Positions 25,827 to 35,360 of a stretch of 64,000 bases of DNA are shown in pieces. Every line of letters begins with the position of its first letter. Position 1 is the stretch's first letter. Under the pieces are notes generated by a model. The model saw only the letters and a list, made by a program, of their open reading frames with translations, was not told where the DNA came from and did no database searches. The DNA comes from Bacillus sp. NTK034 (GTDB taxonomy: Bacteria > Bacillota > Bacilli > Bacillales > Cytobacillaceae): positions 1 to 64,000 of the forward strand of contig NZ_JAFKOJ010000013.1 in NCBI RefSeq assembly GCF_017303275.1. The letters are read 5' to 3'. Position numbers and translations under genes: made by a program.

Positions 25827-27293
25827 TTAATGGCCGGATAATTTCGCACCAGGTTTTCGGTGAACGGCCAAACGCTCAATCAAGTTCGAGCTTGGCGCGT
25901 TTAATCCTGATAGGCGGACCAGCACACCGTTGTCACGAAGCTTTAATACAATCTTATCGATAGCAGCGACACCTGAGTCATCCCAGACATGCGCCTGTGT
26001 AAAATCAATTTCAACTTCTTTTAATTCTTCGTTAAAGTCGAATGCATCTACAAGTTCATCTACAGAAGCAAAGAAAACCTGGCCTGTTACAGCGTATATT
26101 TTCTTATCTTTTTCAATTCGTGAAGCAACATGCACTTTCGAAATTTTAGCGACAAAGAAGATCGCACTTAGGATAATCCCCGCGAAAACTCCTTTTGATA
26201 AGTCATGAGTGAAAACAGTTGTAACAGTCGTTGTCAACATAACAATCGAATCAGTGACAGGCGTCTTAGCAAGTCCTTTAATGGAAGACCAGTCAAAAGT
26301 GCCGATCGAAACCATGATCATAACTCCGACTAATGCAGCCATCGGTATTTGAACGACAATATTTCCTAATACTAAAATCAGAAACATAAGGAATGTCCCG
26401 GCTACCAAAGCAGACAGTCTTCCTCTTCCGCCAGACTTCACATTTATGACGGACTGTCCAATCATGGCACAGCCTGCCATTCCGCCGAATAGACCTGCCA
26501 CGATATTCGCAATCCCCTGTCCGCGGCTTTCCATATTCTTATCACTGGCAGTATCGGTCATGTCATCAACAATGGATGCAGTCAGCAAAGATTCAAGCAA
26601 GCCCACGATCGCAAGGGCAATAGAGTACGGGAAAATAATCTTCAGAGTCTCAAGGTTAAATGGAACATCCGGTATAAAGAATGCCGGAAGAGCTGATGTT
26701 ATAGCCCCCATGTCGCCAACAGTGCGCACATCACTCTTTGTCATGATGGCAATGATCGTAATAACAATAATAGCCACCAGAGGAGATGGCACTGCTTTAG
26801 TGAATCTCGGGAAAATATAAATAATCGCCAATGCACCCGCAACCATTGCATACATTACCCATGTAGCATCTACAAACTGTTCAAGCTGCGCCATAAAAAT
26901 CAATATAGCCAGTGCATTAACAAACCCAATCATAACTGCACGCGGAATGAATTTCATAAAGCGGGCCAGCTTCAGCACACCAAATAAGATCTGCAGAACT
27001 CCCGTCAAAATGGTCGCAGCAAATAAATACTGCAGTCCGTGATCAGCTACTAATGTAACCATTAATAACGCCATCGCACCAGTTGCAGCAGAAATCATCC
27101 CAGGCCTTCCGCCAACTATTGAAATGGTTACAGCAATACAGAAAGAAGCATACAATCCAACCATTGGATCGACACCAGCAATAATCGAGAATGCAATCGC
27201 CTCAGGAATCAGCGCCAATGCCACTACGATTCCAGCAAGAATGTCTCCCTTAACATTGCCAAACCATTGTTCTTTTTTTGATAAAACTTTCAA
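25827..27293 (-). CDS. SulP family anion transporter with STAS domain
   Basis: 488 residues. The SulP membrane domain (about 1-390; [30 protein letters not shown] is its signature region) is followed by a C-terminal STAS domain (about 400-480, [22 protein letters not shown]). Members carry sulfate, bicarbonate or dicarboxylates; the substrate is unassigned. The AAAGAGGTG site precedes ATG. With UspA next to it, a stress- or pH-linked role is possible but speculative. Confidence 0.92.
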   Translation of the reverse strand: MKVLSKKEQWFGNVKGDILAGIVVALALIPEAIAFSIIAGVDPMVGLYASFCIAVTISIVGGRPGMISAATGAMALLMVTLVADHGLQYLFAATILTGVLQILFGVLKLARFMKFIPRAVMIGFVNALAILIFMAQLEQFVDATWVMYAMVAGALAIIYIFPRFTKAVPSPLVAIIVITIIAIMTKSDVRTVGDMGAITSALPAFFIPDVPFNLETLKIIFPYSIALAIVGLLESLLTASIVDDMTDTASDKNMESRGQGIANIVAGLFGGMAGCAMIGQSVINVKSGGRGRLSALVAGTFLMFLILVLGNIVVQIPMAALVGVMIMVSIGTFDWSSIKGLAKTPVTDSIVMLTTTVTTVFTHDLSKGVFAGIILSAIFFVAKISKVHVASRIEKDKKIYAVTGQVFFASVDELVDAFDFNEELKEVEIDFTQAHVWDDSGVAAIDKIVLKLRDNGVLVRLSGLNAPSSNLIERLAVHRKPGAKLSGH

Positions 27294-27485
27294 ATAAACA
27301 CCTCTTTATTAATAGATTTATAGTAATGACTTTGAACTCTCATCAAAGTCGGGCCGACAAAAACATATAGAATCATAACACATTTACTTATATTTACAAA
27401 CCCTTATGTAAGCGCTAAAAACACTTAAAATCTATGTTTTTCTTTTGAAATCAACAGATTACTATGCATATAAAGAATAAACTCC

Positions 27486-27516
27486 AAAAAAAAAATGACC
27501 CTGGAGCAGAGTCATT
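27486..27516 (-). terminator. terminator after the VOC gene
   Basis: On the minus strand ATGAC-CTG pairs with CAG-GTCAT and is followed by about ten T. Confidence 0.88.
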
Positions 27517-27519
27517 AAA

Positions 27520-27903
27520 TTATCCAATAGGCGAACAAACCTCAATATAATGCCCATCCGGGTCTTGCACATATGCCACTTTCTGGCCCCAGGGCTTTAC
27601 AACAGGCTCGAGCAGGACAGGCACTCCTGCGGCCTTCAGCTTTTCCACAGCCGCTTCTACCTCTTCTGTAACAAAACCCAGCTCAAATGTCTGCTCCTTT
27701 CTTAATCCATCCGGTATCGGAAGCCCGGTGACTTCCCGCCCGCCTTCTCTCGTATTAAAAGAAAGAATGGTGCTGCCTGTATCGTACTCAATATAAGTTC
27801 CAAATTCATTCCTTAGCTTCAGGCCCAGCAATTCACCATAAAAATGCTTCGTTCTTTCCAGGCTTTCCGCATATAAAATGACATAACCCATCTTCAATTC
27901 CAC
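27520..27903 (-). CDS. VOC (glyoxalase/bleomycin-resistance fold) protein
   Basis: 127 residues with two beta-alpha-beta-beta-beta halves: ILYAESLERTKHFYGELLGL and FELGFVTEEVEAAVEKLKAAG, ending in VQDPDGHYIEVCSP. The second-half Glu and other metal-ligand positions look present. The reaction cannot be assigned. Start is GTG with GAGGTG 7 nt upstream. Confidence 0.85.
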   Translation of the reverse strand: MELKMGYVILYAESLERTKHFYGELLGLKLRNEFGTYIEYDTGSTILSFNTREGGREVTGLPIPDGLRKEQTFELGFVTEEVEAAVEKLKAAGVPVLLEPVVKPWGQKVAYVQDPDGHYIEVCSPIG

Positions 27904-28016
27904 TTATGTTCACCTCTTCAATAATTCTATTCATGATATGATTTCAATAAAGGAGGTATTTTCTCCTTTTAAAAGAATGTATAAACTTTGGAAATATTCA
28001 TGATAGAGGTGCAGCA

Positions 28017-28505
28017 ATGAACTGGAAAGAAATCGAACATCAGATGTACACGATGTGCATGGTTGCAGACGGAGATCAGATCCTTCTCATAAAGCGGCCC
28101 AATCATAAAGGCTTCCCTGGCTATCTGGCACCAGGAGGAAAAGTAGAGTTTCCCGAGAGCATTACGGACGCAGCGAAACGCGAAGTGCTTGAGGAGACAG
28201 GGCTGCACGTCAAGAATGTTATTTTTAAAGGCTGGGATGAGTACGTAAATCCCCAGGCGAATGTCCGCTACATGGTATTTAACTATCTGGCAGATTCCTA
28301 TGAAGGAAGCCTTCTTGCGGATCCTCCAGAAGGAGAACTGCAATGGGTTTCAAGACAAGATGCATTGGACCTTCCCATGCAGGATTGGTTCAAGCGAAAG
28401 CTGCCGCTTTTTTTCGAAGAAGGGACTTTTGAGATCCATTCCATTTGGGATGAAGAGCACAACACAGAAGGAACGAGCATGACAAGGGTTTTTACTAAGA
28501 TTTAA
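28017..28505 (+). CDS. NUDIX hydrolase (8-oxo-dGTPase-like)
   Basis: 162 residues. A complete NUDIX box, G(x5)E(x7)REVLEETG, lies at about residues 41-63. It resembles MutT/YtkD-type nucleotide hydrolases; the substrate is unassigned. AGAGGTG precedes ATG. It is followed 16 bp later by a GNAT gene, probably co-transcribed. Confidence 0.9.
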   Translation: MNWKEIEHQMYTMCMVADGDQILLIKRPNHKGFPGYLAPGGKVEFPESITDAAKREVLEETGLHVKNVIFKGWDEYVNPQANVRYMVFNYLADSYEGSLLADPPEGELQWVSRQDALDLPMQDWFKRKLPLFFEEGTFEIHSIWDEEHNTEGTSMTRVFTKI

Positions 28506-28521
28506 TGGAGGAGTACCTTCT

Positions 28522-29082
28522 ATGAACAAGGATACAGCCCTAAAGGTGAAGATTCGTCCCATACAAGAAGATGATTTGACTATATTATGGGACTATATTT
28601 ACGGAACAGACAACCCTGAGTGGAAAAAATGGGATGCTCCCTATTTTCCTCTTGAGCATAAAGTCTTTGAAACGTATAAACAGGAATTTCTCCAAAAGGC
28701 AGAAGAACATCCGCCTCTCAGCATGGTAATTGAAGCGTCTGAAAAGGTAATCGGTATTGTGGGATACTACTGGGAGCATCGAGATTCAAATTGGCTTGAA
28801 GCAGGAATTGTGATTTACAACCCCGAGTATTGGAATGGCGGGTATGGAACGGAAGCACTTACTCTTTGGGTGGACTTTCTATTTTCGTCTCTTCCGCTTG
28901 CCCGGGTAGGCATTACCACCTGGTCAGGCAACAAAAGAATGATGAAAGCCGCTGATAAGATTGGCATGCAGCTTGAAGGAAGAATGCGGAAATGCCGGAT
29001 TGTAAATGGGAAGTATTATGACAGTATCCGGATGGGCGTTCTGAGGGAAGAGTGGGAAGAAAAGTACATTAGTAAAAAATAG
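28522..29082 (+). CDS. GNAT family N-acetyltransferase (RimJ/RimL-like)
   Basis: 186 residues. The acetyl-CoA-binding segment is NGGYGTEALTLWVDF (about 112-126), followed by GITTWSGNKRMMKAADKIGMQLEGRMRKC, the usual asparagine-containing motif. N-terminal IRPIQEDDL is typical of the RimJ-like group. The acceptor is unknown. GGAGG precedes the ATG. Confidence 0.9.
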   Translation: MNKDTALKVKIRPIQEDDLTILWDYIYGTDNPEWKKWDAPYFPLEHKVFETYKQEFLQKAEEHPPLSMVIEASEKVIGIVGYYWEHRDSNWLEAGIVIYNPEYWNGGYGTEALTLWVDFLFSSLPLARVGITTWSGNKRMMKAADKIGMQLEGRMRKCRIVNGKYYDSIRMGVLREEWEEKYISKK

Positions 29083-29102
29083 GCTCGTTTATTAACGAGC
29101 CT
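29075..29102 (-). terminator. terminator of the cobalamin operon
   Basis: AGGCTCGTT pairs with AACGAGCCT around TATT. On the minus strand it is followed by ATTTTTTA. It also lies just after the GNAT gene on the plus strand. Confidence 0.85.
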
Positions 29103-29107
29103 GAGCC

Positions 29108-29728
29108 TTATTCGCAGTGAGCCATGCATCCTTCTAAGAGGAATTCCTTTTTATCCTGATCAACTTGCAGGATGGTCAGGCTGGTTCCATGAATGAAGGG
29201 CGGGTCCCAAATGCGTTCGACAGCAGCATTGCGGCAAAGCATATACAGAGCTTTGACAGCAACTGCATGGGTAACAATTAGCACACTGCCTTCTGATAAG
29301 GTGTTTTGCAGGTCTTCCAGAAAGGAAGCAACACGGTTTGCCACATCGTAAAAGCTTTCTCCTCCTGCACTTTCATAGGACTCCGGCCGGTTCCAATAGG
29401 CATCGAAGGCAGCCGGATAAAGCTCCCTTATTTCACTTTCCACTCTTCCCTGCCAATCGCCAAGATCTATTTCCATAAGCCTTTCATCTGTGTCGATAGG
29501 AATCTCCCTTGTTCCTCTTACAAGCTGGGCTGTATGTAAAGTCCGTTTGCTCGGTGAAGAGATTATACGCTTAAATTCTATATCCTCTACTCTCTCCCCC
29601 AGCAGATTCGCATCACGTCTGCCTTTCTCCGTTAAATCAGAGTCCAGGCGCCCCTGCATTCTTTTCTCTTTGTTCCATTCCGTTTCACCGTGCCGGATGA
29701 TATATAAGGTCAGCATCCCTTTTTTCAT
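29108..29728 (-). CDS. histidine phosphatase (probable alpha-ribazole phosphatase, CobC-like)
   Basis: 206 residues. Phosphohistidine motif IIRHGETEWN near the N-terminus, second His in VLIVTHAVAVKALYM. This is a phosphoglycerate-mutase-like fold. As the last gene of the corrinoid operon it likely dephosphorylates alpha-ribazole-5'-P or adenosylcobalamin-5'-P. The ATG at 29728 overlaps the cblS stop (ATGA). A longer reading to 29815 lies inside cblS and is unlikely. Confidence 0.85.
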   Translation of the reverse strand: MKKGMLTLYIIRHGETEWNKEKRMQGRLDSDLTEKGRRDANLLGERVEDIEFKRIISSPSKRTLHTAQLVRGTREIPIDTDERLMEIDLGDWQGRVESEIRELYPAAFDAYWNRPESYESAGGESFYDVANRVASFLEDLQNTLSEGSVLIVTHAVAVKALYMLCRNAAVERIWDPPFIHGTSLTILQVDQDKKEFLLEGCMAHCE

Positions 29729-30444
29729 GCCCTTCTTTTCAGTATATGAAAATAACTTCCTGCCAGCTTCCTGATTTCTTCCGATTTCGCTTCGGAAAAA
29801 ACGGCTATAAAGCAAGTCGATGGACCTGATGATTTTTCCAGGTCTAATTCTGATTCAAGATTCTTAACCTCAAACTTCCTATTGGAGAACAGCCCGTTCA
29901 GCTCGGTCAGTATGCCTTTTGAACCTACAGGAAGCGTCTCAATTTCTTCAATGGAGTTGATTATTTTAAAAAGCTTCAGGGGTGCTGCCTCTGCCTCCCT
30001 TTCAATCAGCTCCTGGCCAACCAATGGGGAACCGATAACCGCTATCCTTGTATCATTTGTATACGTTAGGTTCTCAGAAGGAAGCGCTCCCTGCCTTTTG
30101 CCAAGTACAGATAACCCTACCGCAGATTGAAGCAGGTTAAAATTGCTTTCTGTACTGCCGGTGATTTGCAGTTCCGTAAGGCCTAATTCATCAGCCCCCT
30201 TCTTAATGCCCCGTATAAGCTGGTCCCAGGAATCATCTCCGCAGAAATTCTGAATGGCAGCTGCAAATGGCTGAGCACCTGCTGACATACATTCCATGAC
30301 AGCGACTCGGAAGGAATAATACGAAACGGTCTCGTAAGGAACCTGGACAGCGTCCTGTTCTTTCTCACCGATTGCTCCGCTGTTATCACTTGCTATCACA
30401 ATCATTTCTTCAGAATTAAAAGGGAAAGTTAAGACATCCCTCAC
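29725..30444 (-). CDS. cblS: alpha-ribazole kinase CblS (PurM/AIR-synthase-like fold)
   Basis: 239 residues. The N-terminal part resembles AIR synthase-type ATP-binding proteins (MIVIASDNSGAIGEKEQD, YYSFRVAVMECMSAGAQPFA, LGLTELQITGSTESNF). In Listeria the pair CblT/CblS imports and phosphorylates alpha-ribazole, bypassing CobT. The GTG start overlaps the stop of the ECF gene (GTGA), matching that pairing. Assignment rests on fold-type motifs and context. Confidence 0.82.
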   Translation of the reverse strand: MRDVLTFPFNSEEMIVIASDNSGAIGEKEQDAVQVPYETVSYYSFRVAVMECMSAGAQPFAAAIQNFCGDDSWDQLIRGIKKGADELGLTELQITGSTESNFNLLQSAVGLSVLGKRQGALPSENLTYTNDTRIAVIGSPLVGQELIEREAEAAPLKLFKIINSIEEIETLPVGSKGILTELNGLFSNRKFEVKNLESELDLEKSSGPSTCFIAVFSEAKSEEIRKLAGSYFHILKRRA

Positions 30445-30935
30445 TGCTCAGCACCCGCTTTGGTCATAGCCGGGCCCACAAGCTTGACAAGTCTCGGTAT
30501 CGCTATATAAGCAATAACAGCATTTATCACAGAGCCTATAAAAAGAGAAGGCACAATTGCCAGGTAAAAGGCCTGGCCCATTATAAAGATAAATGGAAGC
30601 GGAGCTGCAAAGGCATTGCCCAACACAAAAAGAATTCCCGCCAGCCAGTGCCGGCCTCTCTGATACAATGAACTGAAAATAAAGGCTAACAGTGCCATTT
30701 CAACAGCAATCAGGAGATGAAGAGGCCCTAATGGCATGCCGCCCAATAACGACGACAGCAGATGTCCGATAGCCGCAACGGCCGCGCCGCCATAGCCTCC
30801 AAGCAGCACGGCTGCAAGCAAGGCAGGAAATGCATCCAGTGCCACGCTACCGATAATGGCCGGAACTTTAATCGCTGCACCGATTGCTGTCAACGCAACA
30901 AGCATGGCTGCCATGCCCAATCGCATGCTTTTCAT
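30441..30935 (-). CDS. cblT: ECF transporter S component, probable alpha-ribazole carrier CblT
   Basis: 164 residues, five or six hydrophobic helices with the small-residue-rich AAMLVALTAIGAAIKVP start typical of ECF S components. Next to cblS in a corrinoid operon, the likely substrate is alpha-ribazole; cobinamide cannot be excluded. It needs a shared EcfA/EcfT energising module encoded elsewhere. AAGGAGG lies 7 nt before ATG, and the start overlaps the upstream stop by 4 nt. Confidence 0.82.
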   Translation of the reverse strand: MKSMRLGMAAMLVALTAIGAAIKVPAIIGSVALDAFPALLAAVLLGGYGGAAVAAIGHLLSSLLGGMPLGPLHLLIAVEMALLAFIFSSLYQRGRHWLAGILFVLGNAFAAPLPFIFIMGQAFYLAIVPSLFIGSVINAVIAYIAIPRLVKLVGPAMTKAGAEQ

Positions 30936-31519
30936 TCTTTATCCTCCTTGCGCTTTCCTTCACGAAATACATTGGCACTGCGCACATACTCCACATCTTT
31001 CTGGTTTAGACGGAAATTAACCACTCTGGCCAGGGCAAAGAAATAGTCAGATAAACGATTCAGGAATTTCAGTGCCACTGCAGAGGTTTCCGGATCCGCT
31101 TTTTTTAGTGAGACCACGAGCCGCTCTGCTCTCCGGGTTACAGTCCTGGCAATATGAATGGATGCAGATGCAGGTGCTCCTCCGGGCAGAATGAACCTTT
31201 CAAGCTTTGGTGCTTCCTCAATCAATTGATCAATCTTAGTCTCCAAATAGTCTACAGATTCCTTCGTCAATTTCAGCTCCCGCTTTGTTGACACATTTGC
31301 AAGGTCGCCGCCACAGTCAAAAAGTTCATGCTGGATCTTCTCCAGATCCTCCAGGACATCCTGAAAAATGGACGGATCCAGCTGTGTCATAGCCTGCCCG
31401 ACAAAACAGTTGACTTCATCCACTGTTCCGTAGGCTTCAACCCTTACATCATCCTTTTCCACCCTGCCTCCGATAATGCTTGTTTTTCCCTCATCACCAG
31501 TTCGTGTATAAAGTTTCAT
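30932..31519 (-). CDS. cob(I)alamin adenosyltransferase, PduO type
   Basis: 195 residues. Motifs KLYTRTGDEGKTSIIGG (N-terminal ATP site), FILPGGAPASASIHIARTVTRRAERLVV and LNRLSDYFFALARVVN are those of PduO/YvqK. It adds the upper adenosyl ligand from ATP to reduced corrinoids. ATG at 31519 has GGGG 8 nt upstream; the TTG 6 nt earlier is less likely. Confidence 0.95.
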   Translation of the reverse strand: MKLYTRTGDEGKTSIIGGRVEKDDVRVEAYGTVDEVNCFVGQAMTQLDPSIFQDVLEDLEKIQHELFDCGGDLANVSTKRELKLTKESVDYLETKIDQLIEEAPKLERFILPGGAPASASIHIARTVTRRAERLVVSLKKADPETSAVALKFLNRLSDYFFALARVVNFRLNQKDVEYVRSANVFREGKRKEDKE

Positions 31520-31534
31520 CAGCAATTCCCCATT

Positions 31535-31960
31535 TCATTTTATTTTTTGACTGATGCCATACCAAATCAAATCAACTCTGTCTGCAGCAGCAGCGGCATC
31601 CTGAAAGGTCCAGCCTGACGCATCCCGCCACTTTCGGTCAGCTGCTTCCATAGGAACAATGCCTTTAGAAATATCAGATCCGATTAAAACGATCCTTCGA
31701 TTGACAGCTGTTTTTTCCCACTCCTGCCATTTTGCCAGCATCTCCTGCCATTTGTCCCGAATCTCTTCAAACTCCAGCGCTTGTGACCATTCCCGAATCA
31801 TCAGTTCGATTCCCTCATAGACGATTAGATTTTGATCCAAATCGCCGGCCAACTCACCATGATAAGCTGAAATCCATTTATGAGGAGTATCATCCAATTG
31901 ATAAAATCCCTTCACCCATCGGGATTTCCCGTTAAAGGCGCCTCCTGTAATGAAGTGCAT
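31535..31960 (-). CDS. CobU-like P-loop protein of unknown function
   Basis: 141 residues. The N-terminus has a P-loop-like GGAFNGKSRW, aligned with GGVRSGKSSF of CobU. The C-terminal half (RIVLIGSDISKGIVPMEAADRKWRDASG, AAAADRVDLIWYGISQKIK) resembles the end of CobU. The central guanylyl-acceptor segment RHQDDR...SWTTWE seen in the full CobU at 34785 is absent. It is shorter than CobU (191) and sits between two corrinoid genes with its own strong GGAGGGG site. It may be a kinase-only or repurposed paralogue, or a degraded one. Confidence 0.7.
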   Translation of the reverse strand: MHFITGGAFNGKSRWVKGFYQLDDTPHKWISAYHGELAGDLDQNLIVYEGIELMIREWSQALEFEEIRDKWQEMLAKWQEWEKTAVNRRIVLIGSDISKGIVPMEAADRKWRDASGWTFQDAAAAADRVDLIWYGISQKIK

Positions 31961-32529
31961 CTCTCTCCCCTCCTAAACTCTTCCCGTGTCCATCTAAGCT
32001 CATAGCCTCTTCCAAACGGAACTTGCCATTCCCAGAACTCTTTTTTCTCCGGTGCATACTTTCCAAGAAGGTATCTTATGACTCCGCCATGTGTAATAAC
32101 TGCGGCATCGCGCATATCCTTCCGAAGCAATTGATCGGTTAAATTCTGCCACCCTTTATCCACTCTTGCTGTAAATGCTGAAAAGGATTCCCCTCCGGGC
32201 ACCACTCCTGAGAAAGGATTTTCCAGCCATTTTTGATAAGCCGGGTTATCTTTCAGCTCTTGATACGTCCTGCCTTCCCACTCGCCAAAATGCATTTCTC
32301 TCCATTCGGGACATGATTCAATAGAATGATCCGGGAAAAGAATAGCCGCCGTCTTCATGCACCTGCCTAAATCACTCGCGAAAATTCTGCAATAGTATTG
32401 AGGCGCCGCGGCAAGCTTCTCCCTATGTTCCTGACACAAAGGAGAATCTGTCCAGCCCAGATAAGCATGGGACTTATTGGCTTCTGTCAGCCCATGACGA
32501 AATAATGCAACAGCCACAGTATCATCCAT
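31912..32529 (-). CDS. cobC: histidine phosphatase, alpha-ribazole phosphatase CobC-like
   Basis: 205 residues. Catalytic ALFRHGLTEAN (His at about 11), HFGEWEGRTYQEL (CobC-like), second His in AVITHGGVIRYLL. It probably removes the 5'-phosphate during nucleotide-loop assembly, after CobS. It overlaps the upstream cobS and the downstream CobU-like gene. This is the first of two phosphatases in the operon. Confidence 0.88.
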   Translation of the reverse strand: MDDTVAVALFRHGLTEANKSHAYLGWTDSPLCQEHREKLAAAPQYYCRIFASDLGRCMKTAAILFPDHSIESCPEWREMHFGEWEGRTYQELKDNPAYQKWLENPFSGVVPGGESFSAFTARVDKGWQNLTDQLLRKDMRDAAVITHGGVIRYLLGKYAPEKKEFWEWQVPFGRGYELRWTREEFRRGERCTSLQEAPLTGNPDG

Positions 32530-33278
32530 AAAAGCACCTCCGTCCCTTCCACACTGGCCCCAAGTACATCCCCTGTCATTCCGCCAAACCAGGCAATGAC
32601 TTTCCTTGATAAAAATGCGAATAACAATATTGAAAAAAGAACCATGATAAGAAACCCAACAATGGCCGGGTAACCTGCCAGCACGGCAGCTGCCGCGGCG
32701 GCCAGAAGGAAGATAGGGTAAATAGTTAAGGTGGTTTTCGAAGCAGCCTGCTGAAATAATGAGCCCAGCCCCTCTGTTTTGGCTGCCTTAACTTTTATCA
32801 GCAATACCCCCATTACCATCTTGCTTAAAAAAGGAATCACTGTGATTAAAAAATAGGAATATGGATTTGATAAAAGGACAATTTCATAGATAAATAGAAA
32901 ACGGGTACTCAGCAATACGATGATGGACAGCACACCGAACGCCCCCACTCGGGGATCACTCATGATTTCCAGCCGCCTCTCCTGATCCCGATAGGAGAAG
33001 AACGCATCGCTCGCATCCATCCACCCATCAAGATGAATCCCGCCGGTCAGCAAAATGCCGGCCAGCCAGACGGCAAAAGCCGCAGCCAGGATTGAAAAAG
33101 GAGTCCATTCCAGAAAAGCATAGAGAATAAATGCGTATATGCTCCCCTGAATGAGGCCGGCTATAGGGAAGGTTCTGATTGCCTTCTCCAAGTGAGGCTT
33201 ATCCATGGGCAGAGAAATTGGAATGGGAATGCTTGTGAAAAATTGAAGGTTGATCAATAATCCCTTAAGCCATTTCAT
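32487..33278 (-). CDS. cobS: adenosylcobinamide-GDP ribazoletransferase CobS
   Basis: 263 residues, polytopic. The signature LLTGGIHLDGWMDASDAFFSYRDQERRLEIMSDPRVGAFGV (about 80-120) carries the Asp-rich catalytic region. It joins alpha-ribazole (or its phosphate) to adenosylcobinamide-GDP at the membrane. It overlaps cobQ by 14 nt. Confidence 0.96.
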   Translation of the reverse strand: MKWLKGLLINLQFFTSIPIPISLPMDKPHLEKAIRTFPIAGLIQGSIYAFILYAFLEWTPFSILAAAFAVWLAGILLTGGIHLDGWMDASDAFFSYRDQERRLEIMSDPRVGAFGVLSIIVLLSTRFLFIYEIVLLSNPYSYFLITVIPFLSKMVMGVLLIKVKAAKTEGLGSLFQQAASKTTLTIYPIFLLAAAAAAVLAGYPAIVGFLIMVLFSILLFAFLSRKVIAWFGGMTGDVLGASVEGTEVLLWMILWLLHYFVMG

Positions 33279-34788
33279 TCTGTTTTCTCCAGCTAAAGAC
33301 GATTTCCTTTAATTTTCCCCAATCAAGATGCTGAATCATATTTTCCGCCAGTCCGTTGTATTTCCTATCCTTCAGGGCTTTTATTCGGACAGGCTCCTTA
33401 CTTGGAATGCCTTTTTGTTTTCTCAGGGAATTAAGCCACGCACCCCTCCATTCATCATTATGGAAGATGTGGTGCATATACGTCCCTACCAGACGGCCTT
33501 CATTTCCATAGAATCCATCTTCTTCGCCATTTTGAAGCAGAAGAAGGCGATTGCCTTCAAAGTCTTTTTCAAGAAATGTTTCACCTAAATGTATTTCATA
33601 TCCATCCAAGATTTCTTTTACGGGAAGGTTCATACTTGAATGCAGACAGCCCTTCACCTGCACGGTCTTCTTGCGTTCATGAAAAATGGTATCTGCCGGT
33701 ATTAAATTCAAGCCTTTTTCCTTTTCATTAGGATTACCGGTATCAGAACCCGCCATATCGATTAATCTCCTGCCGAGCATCTGGTATCCTCCGCAAATGC
33801 CGGCAATAGAACCTCCATCGGCAGCATAGCGCACAATCCAGTCCGCCAGACCTTTTTCCTTGAAATAGCGCAAATCGCGAATCGTGCTCTTTGTGCCGGG
33901 AATGATCACCGCATCAGGCGAGCCAGCCTCTGATAGATGTCTTACCCATCTTATGTTAACGTCATCTTCATAGTAAAACGGATCGATGTCACTAAAGTTT
34001 GAAATAAATGGCGGCCGCAGCACTGCAATATCCAGAATACCTCCTCCAGCTCTTGGAGCAGCAGACTGAATGGATAGGGAATCCTCTGCATCGATCATAT
34101 GGTTATCCAAGTAAGGCAGAACGCCAAGGACAGGTATGCCCGTCTTTTCCTCAATCCAGCGGATGCCATCCTCAAACAGTGTGATATCTCCGCGGAATTT
34201 ATTAATAATAATGCCCGCAACCCGCTGCCTTTCCTGTTTGGTGAAAAGCTCCAGGGTTCCAACAATGCTGGCAAAAACACCGCCCCTGTCAATATCAGCA
34301 ACCAGGATGACCGGCACATCCGCCATTTCAGCGACTTTCATATTCACAAGCTCTTTATCTTTTAAATTAATTTCAACAGGGCTGCCAGCACCCTCTATCA
34401 CAAGCAGCTCGTATTGAGCATCAAGCAGGCTCAGTGCCTCTCTGATGGTCTCCAGTCCCTTTTCATAATAGGTTTCCCGATAGCTTCTTCCTGATAGGGA
34501 ATTGACTGCTTTTCCAAGGAGAATGACCTCCGCATTCTGAGCGGATTGCGGCTTAAGGAGAATGGGATTCATCCAGACAGCAGCTTCAGTTCTTGCCGCT
34601 TCAGCCTGAATGCCCTGTGCCCTGCCGATTTCATTTCCATCCTTTGTCACGTATGAATTATTAGACATATTCTGGGATTTAAAAGGAGCCGTGCGGAAAC
34701 CTTCATTGGAGAAGGCCCGGCAAAGAGCCGTAGCAATCAGGCTTTTGCCGGCATCGGATGAAGTCCCCTGAATCATTATTCCTTTCAT
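33265..34788 (-). CDS. cobQ: cobyric acid synthase CobQ (CbiP)
   Basis: 507 residues. An N-terminal dethiobiotin-synthetase-like ATPase (GTSSDAGKSLIATALCRAF, KSQNMSNNSYVT) and a C-terminal glutamine amidotransferase with Cys in IAGICGGYQMLG. It amidates adenosylcobyrinic diamide to adenosylcobyric acid. It overlaps cobU by 4 nt. Its presence without corrin-ring genes here suggests either use on imported precursors or ring genes elsewhere. Confidence 0.96.
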   Translation of the reverse strand: MKGIMIQGTSSDAGKSLIATALCRAFSNEGFRTAPFKSQNMSNNSYVTKDGNEIGRAQGIQAEAARTEAAVWMNPILLKPQSAQNAEVILLGKAVNSLSGRSYRETYYEKGLETIREALSLLDAQYELLVIEGAGSPVEINLKDKELVNMKVAEMADVPVILVADIDRGGVFASIVGTLELFTKQERQRVAGIIINKFRGDITLFEDGIRWIEEKTGIPVLGVLPYLDNHMIDAEDSLSIQSAAPRAGGGILDIAVLRPPFISNFSDIDPFYYEDDVNIRWVRHLSEAGSPDAVIIPGTKSTIRDLRYFKEKGLADWIVRYAADGGSIAGICGGYQMLGRRLIDMAGSDTGNPNEKEKGLNLIPADTIFHERKKTVQVKGCLHSSMNLPVKEILDGYEIHLGETFLEKDFEGNRLLLLQNGEEDGFYGNEGRLVGTYMHHIFHNDEWRGAWLNSLRKQKGIPSKEPVRIKALKDRKYNGLAENMIQHLDWGKLKEIVFSWRKQNEMA

Positions 34789-35360
34789 TCCGGTTCCCCT
34801 TTCATTTGTATGGGGATGCCAGCTTCAACAAGATAGGCTTCATCAGCCATACCTACTATATTCCTGTGAAGCGTCCCAAGTATTTTTGAATAGGTAATCA
34901 CCAGTTCATTTTTGCCAATTGGCTCATTCAAGACTTCGTTGCTGACAACGATCAAGTACCTGCAATTTTTACGGATTTCAGTGATGGCCCTGAGAATATC
35001 AAATGACAGACTTTCCTGGAATTCTCTGTTCCGCCAATCGTCTTCCGCTCTAAAAAGTTCATTATTCAAGAGAGTAGTCAAGCAATCGAAAAGAACAATA
35101 TCCTGATTATTAAAGTTTCCCGAGATCTCTTCAAGTGCGGAAGGCTTCTCCCAGGTTGTCCAGCTCAAACCGCTCTTTTCGCGGTCATCCTGGTGCCTCT
35201 GAATCCGTGCCTCCATCTCGGGATCGTATGCTTTTCCTGCAGCAATATAATGAAGCTTTCCTTCCGACTTCATTGCCAGCCCCGCAGCAGTCCTCTCTGC
35301 AAAGGAGCTCTTTCCGCTCCGCACTCCACCGGAGATAAAAATCAGCGATCCTCCCGCCAT
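34785..35360 (-). CDS. cobU: adenosylcobinamide kinase/guanylyltransferase CobU
   Basis: 191 residues. P-loop FISGGVRSGKSSFAE (about 8-22), guanylyl-acceptor His region ARIQRHQDDREKSGLSWTTWE, LFDCLTTLLNN, and VVSNEVLNEPIG with C-terminal AYLVEAGIPIQ. It phosphorylates adenosylcobinamide, then makes adenosylcobinamide-GDP. GGAGG lies 10 nt before the ATG. Confidence 0.95.
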   Translation of the reverse strand: MAGGSLIFISGGVRSGKSSFAERTAAGLAMKSEGKLHYIAAGKAYDPEMEARIQRHQDDREKSGLSWTTWEKPSALEEISGNFNNQDIVLFDCLTTLLNNELFRAEDDWRNREFQESLSFDILRAITEIRKNCRYLIVVSNEVLNEPIGKNELVITYSKILGTLHRNIVGMADEAYLVEAGIPIQMKGEPE

